This document shows positions 1-9,134 of a stretch of 64,000 nucleotides of DNA, one piece after another. Each line of letters starts with the position of its first letter. Positions within the stretch are counted from its first letter, which is position 1. Under the pieces are notes generated by a model. That model was not told where the DNA came from and did no database searches. It saw nothing but the letters and a program-made list of their open reading frames with translations. Source of the stretch: an endosymbiont of Galathealinum brachiosum (lineage in GTDB: Bacteria; Pseudomonadota; Gammaproteobacteria; SZUA-229); contig QFXC01000002.1 in the NCBI GenBank assembly GCA_003349885.1, positions 67,850 to 131,849 of the forward strand. The letters run 5' to 3'. The position numbers and the translations under genes are program-made.

Positions 1-3000
1 TGAATCATGTTCTACATTCGAAGGTATTTCACCTATTCTCGACTCTGCAATAAAAGCAGCATTTTGATTAGGCAATTGTTTACGTATACGCCATCTTGTA
101 AGAGCACTTGCATCAACAGCTGAACGAATACCTTGTACTGCAAAATCTTTACTCATCGTACTCAGATGAGCAATTATAGAAAGATCATTTTGTTGATCAT
201 CTTTAACTCCTGCACCTGTAAACCAACGTACGGCTGCATCTGTACGCGATGTTAGTGATGCTAGTACAGCTTGCTCTGGATGTAGAGAAGCATCCCTTTT
301 ATCATTAACGATGACTGACTTAAGGCCTGCATCTTGCCATACATCTTCTTCTGCACCCAGATTGGCAGAACACCAAGTATCTAAGCCTTCATTACAACTG
401 CCTGTACCACCTGTATCACTTGATACACCAATGCGTAGCGTTGATTTTGCTGATACAAGGCGTGATACCTCATCTAGTGACCGTACAACTTGCTGTGCAC
501 TAAAACCACTAGCAAGCCCATCAACACTAATACCTAATTCATCACCAAATATACTATCGCCACCAATGGCATCATGTGCATCGCTAGAATCTACTGATAG
601 CATTACTCCCCAATAATCTGAAGAACTCGCCATGGCAGCAAATGATTTACGAGTAATATTTCCAGTCGCTGTTCTACATGGTAAGACTAAACAGTCTGGA
701 AATGAGGCAGGACTCATTACACTTGCTGCAGGACACCTTGCATGATTATCAAGTGCAACTTGTAAAACCTCTTGTGCGCAGCATTGCCAAGCTAGTTTAA
801 TTGGATGATAGGGTGATAGTAATATTGCATAAGGAAAAGATTCTAACGCTTTTGAATTAGCCTGACTCGCATGAACACTAATTACATCACACCATGCGGC
901 ATTATCGTAATCTGATTTAAGCCAACTTAAATATGTGTTTAATAAATCCTGAACTAATACAACGAATTCTTCATCTCGCATATTCTCATAGAGTTTTAAC
1001 GTACTTGCTGTTGGCGTAGCTTCTTCTTGAGGCGTACCTAAATATGCAAACACTTTTGCTCTAGCAAGTAGGAAATCTGTTGGTGCATTGAACTCATCAG
1101 TAGTAGGCCGAGGGTCAACTAACATGGCTAAGCCCGAAAACTTAGGCGAATCTTCCCAGTTTGGTTTACTCCAGTTTTTGAGATAATCCGGCCCCATTAC
1201 CAGAGGCCTATACGAATTACCACTTTCCAGAGCCCATGCTTCTAACTCCATTACTCGACAAGTTAAAGGATCAACTCGCGGGCTTGAATGAGTCCCTGAA
1301 GCAGATGACCGGTGAATCACCACTAATCTATCGAATTCGCTTGTTGCACCTGTCTGCTTGCTTTCATCAGCCGTAATATAAATTCTATAGGGTATTTCTT
1401 CTGCTAAACCAGGCGAATATGCATTTAATTCGTAATGACACTCTTCATCTGTTTCTATCAAACATGAATAATGATTACTATTAATTTCCGTTATGGTGCA
1501 TTCAATAGCTTCTGTATGCTCTGCATCAACCTCATAACCATAGATAATTTTTTCTAATCTAGATTTTTTTGAAACATATAAATCAAGTAGATGCCCACCC
1601 ATTCCAGGAAGATGTAAATCACATTCATATCTGTTAATTTTTTTATTATTTGAATCTCTCGCTTTTTTATTCACCTTAAAAGGTGACGCTTTATTAGAAC
1701 CTGCACTTAGTGCAATTATACCTGGACCATAAAAATCTAATACAACCACCTTAATAATTACTGGCAAGTGCCCATCAGCACTTATTTTATATCTAACGAA
1801 TCGATCATGATCAGGGATATTATCATGCGAGAAAATAAATTCACTATTAGGCTTTATAGTTTCACGATGGATTTCTGTTAAAGCTTTGTTACCATCGGAG
1901 CATTCAATTATGATTTCAATTGATTCAATTTCATCTTTGTTTGATATTTCTAATTCAACACAATCAACAACTATAGGTATTAAACCTTTAGGTACAGCAA
2001 CAAGTGGGTTATATAACTTAACGGTTAGAATGTCATTTATAGGTTTAATTTCTGAACCAGAATCTAACAACTGAGTCCATGCTTCAATATCTAATTTAAA
2101 CCACCATTCAGGTATTTCTTTAGCTTCTATATTAATTGGAGAATAAACTTGCAATGGATTTTTAGTGAAATCATGCGCTTCTATAACGCCTTGCTTCTCA
2201 ATATGCTCTCGCATTTCTCTTACATGAGGTAACAAATCATCATTTGCATTTTTCTCTAATTCCTCAAAACCAGATCTCAAACCAGAAGATTTAAAAAGAT
2301 CAGAAATACGTCCAATAATTTTAAGGTGATTTTTACTTCCCAGCTCTAATTTAGTACAATTTGGTAAACCTAGCGTTGCAGATATAATTTCATGTACTGC
2401 ATATTGCTGAATAGATACACCTAACAACTTTTCCAAAAGCCGCCAAGCAGTTCTCTTATCCTTAAATCTTTCATCCACACACCATGCTTCATACAATGCA
2501 TGGTTCATAGCCTCGTTAAAGCTATCTTCTACATCATTATAATTCAGCGATATTTTATACTGCTCTATTAGGTATTTTATTACTGAAGATTCTAACCATA
2601 AGTCGAAATGTGAAATTTCACTTGAGATACCCAACGGTTTTACTGCGGTGCTTAATGAGGCATTTGTAGATGCACCAACCTCTTGAAGTGCAAGCCACAC
2701 AGGGTAATTGTAATTTCTAATTGTAACTAAGTAGTTAGGCGTACAACGTGCAGCCATAGAGCTTTCATATGGGTCTTGTGCATCTGGATCAACCAGGTAA
2801 ACAGGTACATCTCTGTTACCTTGAGCTGTTTCCAACACTAAACAATTATTTTCGCCTGTCAGAAACGAAAATATTTCTGTTATTTTATCTTTAGGTGGCG
2901 CTGAAAAAATAACCCTTAGAGAATCTTCAGGCGATGAATTAATAGCCGATGAAAGTTCATTTTTTATATAATTAGCTAAATGGGTAACTATATTTGACAT
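1..3000 (-). CDS. Very large defence-operon protein (partial, C-terminus outside window)
   Basis: An open frame runs from the ATG at 3000 through all 1000 codons to base 1 without a stop, so the protein exceeds 1000 residues and its C-terminus is missing here. The start overlaps the stop of the preceding gene by one base (TAATG), which implies translational coupling. I do not recognise a domain with certainty. The N-terminus (about 1-300) looks helical and soluble, the middle is beta-rich, and around residue 740 there is an LSPYHPIKLAW segment. That segment reminds me of the HP-x-R/K-L element in very large translocase-like proteins of DNA-modification-linked restriction systems (DptH type), but this is weak. 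No Walker A motif is visible in the first 1000 residues; an ATPase domain could lie beyond the window. Context suggests the effector or translocase component of a methyltransferase-linked defence system. Confidence 0.75.
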   Translation of the reverse strand, partial: MSNIVTHLANYIKNELSSAINSSPEDSLRVIFSAPPKDKITEIFSFLTGENNCLVLETAQGNRDVPVYLVDPDAQDPYESSMAARCTPNYLVTIRNYNYPVWLALQEVGASTNASLSTAVKPLGISSEISHFDLWLESSVIKYLIEQYKISLNYNDVEDSFNEAMNHALYEAWCVDERFKDKRTAWRLLEKLLGVSIQQYAVHEIISATLGLPNCTKLELGSKNHLKIIGRISDLFKSSGLRSGFEELEKNANDDLLPHVREMREHIEKQGVIEAHDFTKNPLQVYSPINIEAKEIPEWWFKLDIEAWTQLLDSGSEIKPINDILTVKLYNPLVAVPKGLIPIVVDCVELEISNKDEIESIEIIIECSDGNKALTEIHRETIKPNSEFIFSHDNIPDHDRFVRYKISADGHLPVIIKVVVLDFYGPGIIALSAGSNKASPFKVNKKARDSNNKKINRYECDLHLPGMGGHLLDLYVSKKSRLEKIIYGYEVDAEHTEAIECTITEINSNHYSCLIETDEECHYELNAYSPGLAEEIPYRIYITADESKQTGATSEFDRLVVIHRSSASGTHSSPRVDPLTCRVMELEAWALESGNSYRPLVMGPDYLKNWSKPNWEDSPKFSGLAMLVDPRPTTDEFNAPTDFLLARAKVFAYLGTPQEEATPTASTLKLYENMRDEEFVVLVQDLLNTYLSWLKSDYDNAAWCDVISVHASQANSKALESFPYAILLSPYHPIKLAWQCCAQEVLQVALDNHARCPAASVMSPASFPDCLVLPCRTATGNITRKSFAAMASSSDYWGVMLSVDSSDAHDAIGGDSIFGDELGISVDGLASGFSAQQVVRSLDEVSRLVSAKSTLRIGVSSDTGGTGSCNEGLDTWCSANLGAEEDVWQDAGLKSVIVNDKRDASLHPEQAVLASLTSRTDAAVRWFTGAGVKDDQQNDLSIIAHLSTMSKDFAVQGIRSAVDASALTRWRIRKQLPNQNAAFIAESRIGEIPSNVEHDS

Positions 3001-4547
3001 TATTCAACAGCCTCTTCTACCATAAGTTCAAATGGATTTATCAAAACCATACCGCCTTCGGCATCTGGACTATCTAGAACTAACCCAAGATTTCTAAGTG
3101 TTTGTCCCAACTTAGAATCTGTTACTTCCTGTGCATCAATTTCTATCCCGTACTCACTTAAGTGTTGGCATAAATTATCAATTGTACGTGGGCCTTTTGC
3201 ATTATGTGTACATGCATGCACTAAGGCCAGTACCGATACGGGCCCTAGTGAAACAATCCAACGTGCAGATTTTGAAGCGCCTTTCTTAGCTAAAAAATAA
3301 CCTTGATCATAACTATCTAAACCTGCTTCAGCAGTTTGTCTCTGCCCTAATACATGTTGTAGGAACTCCTTAACATTTGAAGAAATTCCTTTTTTACCTG
3401 CCACTATTCGTGGATCAGATTCGATAACGTCTTGATAGTTTTTACGAAAAGCATCAATATCGAACTTTGCTATTGTCTCTTTATCACTTAACCAGTTAAC
3501 AAGCTTAGTTATACTATCTATATTGGACAAACAATCAGCATCTAATTTAGTGCCAAATGTTTCTTCTAATTGGTGCAATAACAAATTGATACCAACACGT
3601 GCTTTAACAAAACCCGTAGCAGCCTCTGTAATTGTTCCCGATGAGTATTGACCATATCGCCAAAACCCTTGAGCTGAACCCAAAGTATTTGATATTTCTT
3701 CACTAGTAGGTATTGCTTTACCATCCAATGCATTTCTCATTAACTTAAAACATTCTGCGTTTACTCTACAAACCCACAGTATGTGCGAAGCTGAACCTAA
3801 CCTTAATACAGCTTCAAGCATACTGACCCACTGCCTACGTGTTAAATATTTTTTAAGTGATAACACTTGTAAAAAATCTTTTGTAAAACGTCCCGCAGGT
3901 ATTGAAGTACTAGACCGGTGCCATGCTTTAACCGCTTCATCTCGTTCAAGCTTGCGCGGCTTAGCCCACGCGCCTTGCGTATCTTTACTTCGCCAAGATT
4001 CAAATTCCTGTTGAAGAAAACGCGCCCAAATATCATCATTATCATCAACTGATAACGAATGAAATAATTGATCCACATTCTTTTCAACATCAGCCTCTAC
4101 AGGCTCTCCAAATTGTAAAATCCTCGCTATAAGCGCACCTGGATTCCATGAATTTGCTGATAATCTAGCTGACAATGAATAAAGTGCTGCATCTGGTACA
4201 ACTGGGCTTATTTGTAAAAACCGCTTAGCTGTTTGATTGGGTTGTTTAGGGCTTCGAAGCGTACCTGTTACAATACGTTTCCAGGTATCAGGATCAATAC
4301 TAGTTTCAGGCACACCTCTACCCCTTGTGCCCTTATCTAACTTCTTTTGAAATTCACGACCTGACGCGGGTACTTTACCTTCTGAGATTATATCTTTTGA
4401 AAAACCTATGTATCTATAGGTTGAGGCCAAGAGAACTTCACCAGATGCGTACTCAGGTGCTGGACGCATATGTAAAAAACTTGTTTCATAAGCACTATGA
4501 GTACTACTCTTTGCCCAGGGTGATTTAATAAACTCTTCAAGACTCAT
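3000..4547 (-). CDS. Unknown 515-aa protein of the defence operon
   Basis: The ATG at 4547 lies 2 bp after the stop of the upstream ATPase gene. The stop overlaps the ATG of the following large gene (TAATG), so the three genes form one transcription and translation unit. The protein is soluble, with no signal peptide or membrane segment. It is mostly helical, with several Trp-rich stretches (for example around residue 160-215, WARFLQQEFESW). The last 100 residues could form a winged-helix-like fold (ALVHACTHNAKGPRTIDNL followed by a long hydrophobic beta hairpin), which would fit a DNA-binding or bridging subunit; this is inference. No catalytic motif was recognised. By position it resembles the middle-sized, poorly conserved component of other three-gene restriction modules (such as DptG in DptFGH), but I see no sequence identity that proves it. 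Confidence 0.8.
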   Translation of the reverse strand: MSLEEFIKSPWAKSSTHSAYETSFLHMRPAPEYASGEVLLASTYRYIGFSKDIISEGKVPASGREFQKKLDKGTRGRGVPETSIDPDTWKRIVTGTLRSPKQPNQTAKRFLQISPVVPDAALYSLSARLSANSWNPGALIARILQFGEPVEADVEKNVDQLFHSLSVDDNDDIWARFLQQEFESWRSKDTQGAWAKPRKLERDEAVKAWHRSSTSIPAGRFTKDFLQVLSLKKYLTRRQWVSMLEAVLRLGSASHILWVCRVNAECFKLMRNALDGKAIPTSEEISNTLGSAQGFWRYGQYSSGTITEAATGFVKARVGINLLLHQLEETFGTKLDADCLSNIDSITKLVNWLSDKETIAKFDIDAFRKNYQDVIESDPRIVAGKKGISSNVKEFLQHVLGQRQTAEAGLDSYDQGYFLAKKGASKSARWIVSLGPVSVLALVHACTHNAKGPRTIDNLCQHLSEYGIEIDAQEVTDSKLGQTLRNLGLVLDSPDAEGGMVLINPFELMVEEAVE

Positions 4548-4549
4548 AG

Positions 4550-6691
4550 TTATGCACCCTCCCTACTTAAAACAAATTGCCCATTAACGTACTCGATTAC
4601 ATCTGTAGATGAGCCAAGCCTTATCTCTGGATCTTCTAATAATATTTTTTTATCTCTCACGACCCTTCCTGAAACTAATGATTTAACCCTATCTAATAAT
4701 GAGTATATTTCACTAGGCAAGGAAGCTTCATGAAGCCCTTCATTTACTTCATTTAATGCCCTAAACAAATCAAACGTGAGAGCAACATAATGTTTTTCAA
4801 CTAATAGATAAGGAAGATAATCTTTTGGCCTACCAAATGAACTATCTGAAGTGGCAATACTGACTGTAATCGGAAATTGAATCAATAAAACAACATCTTT
4901 AGATCGATGCGCAACAGGTTGACCAAATGTAGTTGCCAAACCCGCCCTGAATTTATTATTTGAATCATGCAATAAATTTCGAAGGCCTTTTCGTACATCA
5001 TTTAACACGTCAGGGTTTCGAGTAGCATCCAAATACTTTCTGAACGTATCAATATTTTTACATACACCTCGTTTAGTCCCTAGACTACGCTTAGTAAGCC
5101 TTGATGAAAATTGTCGAAGTGTTGATTGAAGTAATCGTGCCTGTTTTGTTCTATTTCGCGGAAATTTATCTTCTACAAGTGATTCATCTGCTTTAAGCAG
5201 CTGCTTTAATACATCTAACTCAAGTGTTTCAAGTTGGCTTCCAACCAATTCAATTCCATTTTTTATTGATAGACTAAACATATCTTCTATATCACTGACA
5301 GTTGTATCAACATTACTGCGTGTAAATAGAATTTCATCTCCTGTTACAAGAGCTGGATCTAATTCAGGCCCTACATAGTTTCGCACCCTAACAGGTACAT
5401 CACCTGAAGATAATGCGGTTAACTCTTTTGCTTTAGCTGTAAACCTAAAGAGACCCATCGCAGCAGCTAACCCTTCATCATTGTCTCTATTTTTTAACAG
5501 GACTTTTTTAGCTTCACGATGTTCACCACGTATAAAATCAGGCCACTTTGGGAAAAGACGATGATGATATAGCCGTGACATTAATAAATAAGGTGCTCTA
5601 TCTCGCTCAACACTACCTGACCTACCTTCTGTTGATAACCTATATTGCTCTGCTGCCCACTCACATGGTGAAAGGCGTTTACCCTTAATTTCTAACTCTG
5701 AATGATCCCCAACGAGAAGGTATGGTACTAATGAGAATAGATCACGAAATGTCCATCGCTTGCCCGAAGTAAGTTCATAGTAATGAAGAATATCAACAAG
5801 TGAATCTAACGCTTTACCTTGAGAAAGAAGTTTGCGATTCTGACAAAATGGGCATCTAGTATTTAATGCACATGGTTTTTTCCACTTTTCGTCATCAAGT
5901 GCCACCTCAAATATTTGGTGAGCAACCGACCACTTCCCTTCATTTATGTTTTTATCAACTAAAGATTCAACATCCATTGGCCATAATGCGATATCTGAAT
6001 AGCCTTCTAATGGCCAACAACTTGGCGATTTAGGTCTACTCGTTACACCTTTAGTAATCACCGTTAATAACGCTGAAACATCAGAATGCACGCCTTTCTC
6101 ATGTGCAATTTCAGCAGTACGCGCTAAAATCCCTCTATTTACACAGCATAGATAAATACCAGTATGATCAGGGTTGAGAAGTGTATCTAACTCATTCAGT
6201 AATAGCTCTTCTGGAGTTTCATTTTTAGATGAATCCCCTTCAGTTGCATCCTGTACGAGTGAAATAGTAGTTTGTAAATGGCTGGGTAAAGAATTTGATA
6301 CGGATGATAAATCAACAACAGCTTTGCGCGGTGGCAGCTCACCATCACTAACATCATATTTAGAAGCAAATGTTTCTAATAGCTTTCCATTTGCTTTCAT
6401 AGCTGTATCAAAGAATTCAATACAACCTTCTACAGCATCTGTTTTACCATTACCTGGGCCACCAACCAAAAGAAGCACACGCGGTACATCTTCTCCAGCA
6501 ACCAAACTACTAACCCAGTCATGTAAACGTGTAACAAGTGGAGTTTCAATTTGATCGCCTGTCGGTCGACCGGAGTCTAAAACGAATGGCCTACGTACTC
6601 CGCCATCTCGGTGCCCTGCCCATCTGGCTAAGCCTTCTGGATATAATCTTTCTTCAGTTGATAATTCATCATTTATTTCAGATATTGTCAT
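4550..6691 (-). CDS. P-loop ATPase of the defence operon
   Basis: This 713-residue soluble protein has a clear Walker A motif, GGPGNGKT, at residues 77-84, after a stretch of hydrophobic beta strand (VLLLV). A plausible Walker B strand is YLCCVNRG near residue 190. About residues 275-290 hold a cysteine cluster (CALNTRCPFC) that looks like a zinc-binding knuckle. The rest has no motif I recognise. It is the first gene of a three-gene unit (2-bp gap, then TAATG overlap) lying 390 bp downstream of an m5C DNA methyltransferase gene on the same strand. A NTPase paired with a methyltransferase and giant partner proteins suggests the motor or sensor subunit of a modification-dependent phage defence system, comparable in layout to BREX or DptFGH. 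The family assignment is open. Confidence 0.85.
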   Translation of the reverse strand: MTISEINDELSTEERLYPEGLARWAGHRDGGVRRPFVLDSGRPTGDQIETPLVTRLHDWVSSLVAGEDVPRVLLLVGGPGNGKTDAVEGCIEFFDTAMKANGKLLETFASKYDVSDGELPPRKAVVDLSSVSNSLPSHLQTTISLVQDATEGDSSKNETPEELLLNELDTLLNPDHTGIYLCCVNRGILARTAEIAHEKGVHSDVSALLTVITKGVTSRPKSPSCWPLEGYSDIALWPMDVESLVDKNINEGKWSVAHQIFEVALDDEKWKKPCALNTRCPFCQNRKLLSQGKALDSLVDILHYYELTSGKRWTFRDLFSLVPYLLVGDHSELEIKGKRLSPCEWAAEQYRLSTEGRSGSVERDRAPYLLMSRLYHHRLFPKWPDFIRGEHREAKKVLLKNRDNDEGLAAAMGLFRFTAKAKELTALSSGDVPVRVRNYVGPELDPALVTGDEILFTRSNVDTTVSDIEDMFSLSIKNGIELVGSQLETLELDVLKQLLKADESLVEDKFPRNRTKQARLLQSTLRQFSSRLTKRSLGTKRGVCKNIDTFRKYLDATRNPDVLNDVRKGLRNLLHDSNNKFRAGLATTFGQPVAHRSKDVVLLIQFPITVSIATSDSSFGRPKDYLPYLLVEKHYVALTFDLFRALNEVNEGLHEASLPSEIYSLLDRVKSLVSGRVVRDKKILLEDPEIRLGSSTDVIEYVNGQFVLSREGA

Positions 6692-7081
6692 TTAGCATAT
6701 CCCAAAAACACTAAAACTACTTATTGCATAATTAATTGTTAATTTTGTATATATGGGAAATGCAGATAAAAGAGAATGATTAACTTTAACGCTATTAAAA
6801 ATTAAATGATTAACACCGGTAACAAAAAGAAAAATGTTATCGATTTATAATATTAATCTTTAATAGCCAAGCCCAAAAGTAAATATTCCAATTACTGTAT
6901 CCATACTTTACCCTTGAGACATCTTCACAAGCATTTATCAAACCGTCAAGGGTTAAAGGCACACTAAAAGTTAATATTTACTGATGTTTTTTTAAAAAAC
7001 ACTATAAAACCTGTTTTAAATCAAAAAAGATTACAAGAATACCGTTTTAATTTACTTCAATTACTAAGTATTCAGAGCTAT
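6692..7081. other. Intergenic region between methyltransferase and ATPase genes
   Basis: This 390-bp AT-rich gap has no open frame worth calling. It should hold the 3' end of the methyltransferase transcript and the promoter of the three-gene ATPase unit, both on the minus strand. The only clear structure is the inverted repeat at 6907-6957, listed separately. Confidence 0.6.
6907..6957. promoter_or_regulatory. Inverted repeat in front of the defence ATPase unit
   Basis: The arms TTTA-CCCTTGA (6907-6917) and TCAAGGGTTAAA (6946-6957) are complementary except for one extra base and are separated by about 28 bp. It lies 216 bp upstream of the ATPase start and 125 bp past the methyltransferase stop. 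It could be an operator, or a weak terminator for the methyltransferase; no T-tract follows on the minus strand, which favours an operator. Confidence 0.35.
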
Positions 7082-8404
7082 TTATGCTTTAGAATTATTT
7101 ATAATACTGATGAAGTGATCACCAATTGCACGTGCAAGCCGTACAGGTACAGCATTACCTATCTGTGTATATTTAGGTAATTCACGTTCATGAATACCTT
7201 CACGTGGGTTGCCTGCTCGTCTAACTCCACCTGTAGTTCTTTTACCTTTAAATTGGTACCAATCTGGAAAAGTTTGTAATCTAGCCCATTCTCTTACTGT
7301 TAATGAACGTGGCTGCTCGTAATGAACATAATCATCAGGCAATGATGTTGCTGTTATAGTCGGCACTCCATTTTTCCATATTCTAGGCAAAACTCTCTGA
7401 GCAAACTTTTTAGTTGTCATTTCTTTTGGTAGTTTCTTTTTATTACCGTTAATTTCAATTTCAATCATGTGAGTGAATTTATCAACAATGGCATCTGAGT
7501 GTTTACTATAATCATGCTCTTTAAGCTCATCCCCTGTTAAATAACCAGATGAAGACTTCATTTTACGCATTTCTTTTTGAATAACCGTTTCAGGTGGCTT
7601 AGGGTACTTAAGTGTCGCCTTATTCTTAGGCTCGTATTTGTTATCAAGCAAATCGCCAAGTAAATCTTCTATATCAGGTGGAGAGTTTTCAATTTTATCC
7701 GGAAGAAATCCAGCTTGAATTGCACTTTCCGTGTGTATTTTTATATTTGCTTCTGGTTTGTCTATTTTAGATAATTTAGACACTTTTATCTTTTTTCTAC
7801 GAATACCCACCATTAGCACTCGTGGGCGATTCTGTGGAACACCATAATCATATGCACGAATAAGATCCCATTTTATATCGTAACCTTCTATATTTTTGAA
7901 TGCATTCTTAACATCTTTCCAGATTTCACCCTTTGCACCTTTTTTTGTCCATCGAGAAGTGAGAATTCCTCTAACATTTTCAAATAAAAACATTTTAGGT
8001 TGAAGATCTTCAATGACTTGAATCATGTCTTGATACAGGTGATTAGACGGTATATTTTTCTTATGAACCGAATGAGAACGACGATGACCTATTCCTGAAT
8101 AACCTTGACAAGGCGGCCCCCCGACCACCAAATCAATTTCATTTATACCAAAATCTTTTTTTAATAATTTGATTGCATCTAAGTGCTTATTAGATGCAAT
8201 GACGTCTTTAATACTATGCTCAGAAAACGCTTCATCTTTTAAGTTTGGATACCCTTTTTTAGCTTTACGATTAACCAGATAACTTTCCATTGCATCTGCA
8301 TTGAGCTCACTAACAAAGATTGGCTCAAAGCCTGCTTGCTCTAACCCTAAAGACAGGCCACCACAGCCAGCAAACAAATCAACAAAGACGGGTTTTTTAC
8401 TCAT
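7082..8404 (-). CDS. DNA (cytosine-5) methyltransferase
   Basis: Transfers a methyl group from S-adenosylmethionine to carbon 5 of cytosine in DNA. The conserved m5C motifs appear in order: motif I DLFAGCGGLSLGLEQAGF at the N-terminus, motif IV GGPPCQGYSG with the catalytic Cys, motif VI ENVRGI, motif VIII QNRPRVLMVGIR, and motif X QIGNAVPVRLARAIG at the C-terminus. At about 440 aa it is complete. The reading frame could start at a TTG at 8416, but the ATG at 8404 leaves motif I at the usual distance, so I use it. No cognate type II endonuclease is adjacent; instead an ATPase and two unknown proteins follow on the same strand, so the methylation probably marks self DNA for that multi-gene system (inference). 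Confidence 0.95.
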   Translation of the reverse strand: MSKKPVFVDLFAGCGGLSLGLEQAGFEPIFVSELNADAMESYLVNRKAKKGYPNLKDEAFSEHSIKDVIASNKHLDAIKLLKKDFGINEIDLVVGGPPCQGYSGIGHRRSHSVHKKNIPSNHLYQDMIQVIEDLQPKMFLFENVRGILTSRWTKKGAKGEIWKDVKNAFKNIEGYDIKWDLIRAYDYGVPQNRPRVLMVGIRRKKIKVSKLSKIDKPEANIKIHTESAIQAGFLPDKIENSPPDIEDLLGDLLDNKYEPKNKATLKYPKPPETVIQKEMRKMKSSSGYLTGDELKEHDYSKHSDAIVDKFTHMIEIEINGNKKKLPKEMTTKKFAQRVLPRIWKNGVPTITATSLPDDYVHYEQPRSLTVREWARLQTFPDWYQFKGKRTTGGVRRAGNPREGIHERELPKYTQIGNAVPVRLARAIGDHFISIINNSKA

Positions 8405-8534
8405 TATTAGTTTCAAACCTAAAGTTTATGTATATCAGAAATGGTTGCATATTAGTGCTTATTTTGTCCAGGCATTTTTCATTAAACTCAACATTGCATC
8501 ACAATGTCAAATTGATATGTAAATACTTATTGGT

Positions 8535-8558
8535 ACCAGCCCAAGATCTTGGGCTGGT
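8535..8558. terminator. 24-bp perfect palindrome 3' of the tRNA genes
   Basis: ACCAGCCCAAGA is followed directly by its exact complement. It lies 9 bp beyond the CCA end of tRNA-Asp, at the junction with the methyltransferase gene region. It could end tRNA transcription, but no T-run follows on the minus strand, so it may instead be a recombination or insertion-boundary feature. Confidence 0.4.
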
Positions 8559-8566
8559 TAAAAATA

Positions 8567-8643
8567 TGGCGGACCGGACGGGATTTGAACCCGCGACCTC
8601 CGGCGTGACAGGCCGGCATTCTAACCAGCTGAACTACCGGTCC
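8567..8643 (-). tRNA. tRNA-Asp (GTC)
   Basis: The minus strand folds into a full cloverleaf. The acceptor stem is GGACCGG/CCGGTCC, the D-arm AGTTCAGCTGGTTAG, the anticodon loop CTGTCAC with anticodon GTC, and the T-arm GGTTCAAATC. Discriminator G and an encoded CCA follow (bases 8570-8567). The acceptor pairing is intact, so the gene should be functional. It lies 6 bp downstream of tRNA-Val, with which it is probably co-transcribed. Its 3' end faces the defence operon. Confidence 0.97.
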
Positions 8644-8649
8644 GTAATT

Positions 8650-8725
8650 TGGTGGGTGATGAGGGAGTCGAACCCCCGACATTCGCCTTGTAAGGGCGAC
8701 GCTCTACCAGCTGAGCTAATCACCC
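8650..8725 (-). tRNA. tRNA-Val (TAC)
   Basis: The minus strand gives acceptor GGGTGAT/ATCACCC, D-arm TAGCTCAGCTGGTAGAG, anticodon loop CTTACAA with anticodon TAC, T-arm GGGGTTCGACTCC, discriminator A and an encoded CCA. Val-Asp tRNA pairs are common in gammaproteobacteria. Confidence 0.97.
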
Positions 8726-8844
8726 AAATAGAGGGCGCAGATCTTACACCAAAATAAAACCAATCTCTAGTTGAATATGCATCGGTTCTATTACAAATAG
8801 CTAAAAGATTAGACTTAAAAAAACGCTAACCTCCACCCTGCAGC

Positions 8845-8930
8845 ACCAGCTAGAAGCATAGTGATACGACGAGATTAGAAATCTAAGACCTCAGTATCCC
8901 CTATAGGGACATTCTGAATGACGGGAATTA
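8845..8930 (+). repeat. Dispersed repeat A, copy 1
   Basis: About 85 bp beginning ACCAGCTAGAAGCAT, with CCCCTATAGGGAC in the middle and TGACGGGAA at the end. Related copies lie at 9755, 14779 and 17941. The copies differ by many substitutions, so the family is old. Confidence 0.7.
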
Positions 8931-9000
8931 GAGGGTTAAAGCCTCTGGGTATCAACTAGAGACATGCTGGTACGAGGAAACCTTGATAATAGCTTATTAA

Positions 9001-9035
9001 CTCACACTTTTAGAATTATCATATAAACCTGATAC
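9001..9035 (+). repeat. Dispersed repeat C, copy 1 (degenerate)
   Basis: Begins CTCACACTTTTAGAATTATC and ends CCTGATAC. It matches the better copies at 9858 and 16937, but its central palindrome has decayed. Confidence 0.65.
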
Positions 9036-9059
9036 CCATCAGCACTGATTTCAAATAAA

Positions 9060-9100
9060 TTGGTGCCAGAGCACAATTGCTTCTAATATTAGAGAGGTAA
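9060..9100 (+). repeat. Dispersed repeat B, left half
   Basis: TTGGTGCCAGAGCACAAT and the core CTAATATTAG are present, but the complementary right arm is missing. Confidence 0.65.
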
Positions 9101-9134
9101 TACAGGGTTAAGACTTGCCTTTTTCTTGCCGACA

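Larger units (their letters stand above)
8726..9134. other. Repeat-filled intergenic region
   Basis: No gene is supported here. The region holds one copy each of dispersed repeats A (8845-8930), C (9001-9035) and a left half of B (9060-9100), placed one after another. It would also contain the promoter for the two tRNA genes on the minus strand. Confidence 0.6.

Noticed and set aside
8296..8416. TTG start at 8416 for the methyltransferase
   Set aside because: Adds only four residues, and the ATG at 8404 gives a normal N-terminus before motif I.
8320..8757. 145-codon plus-strand frame over the tRNA genes (RTGFEPATSGVTGRHSNQLNYRS)
   Set aside because: It is the antisense of tRNA-Asp and tRNA-Val, a well-known false gene; both tRNAs fold perfectly on the other strand.
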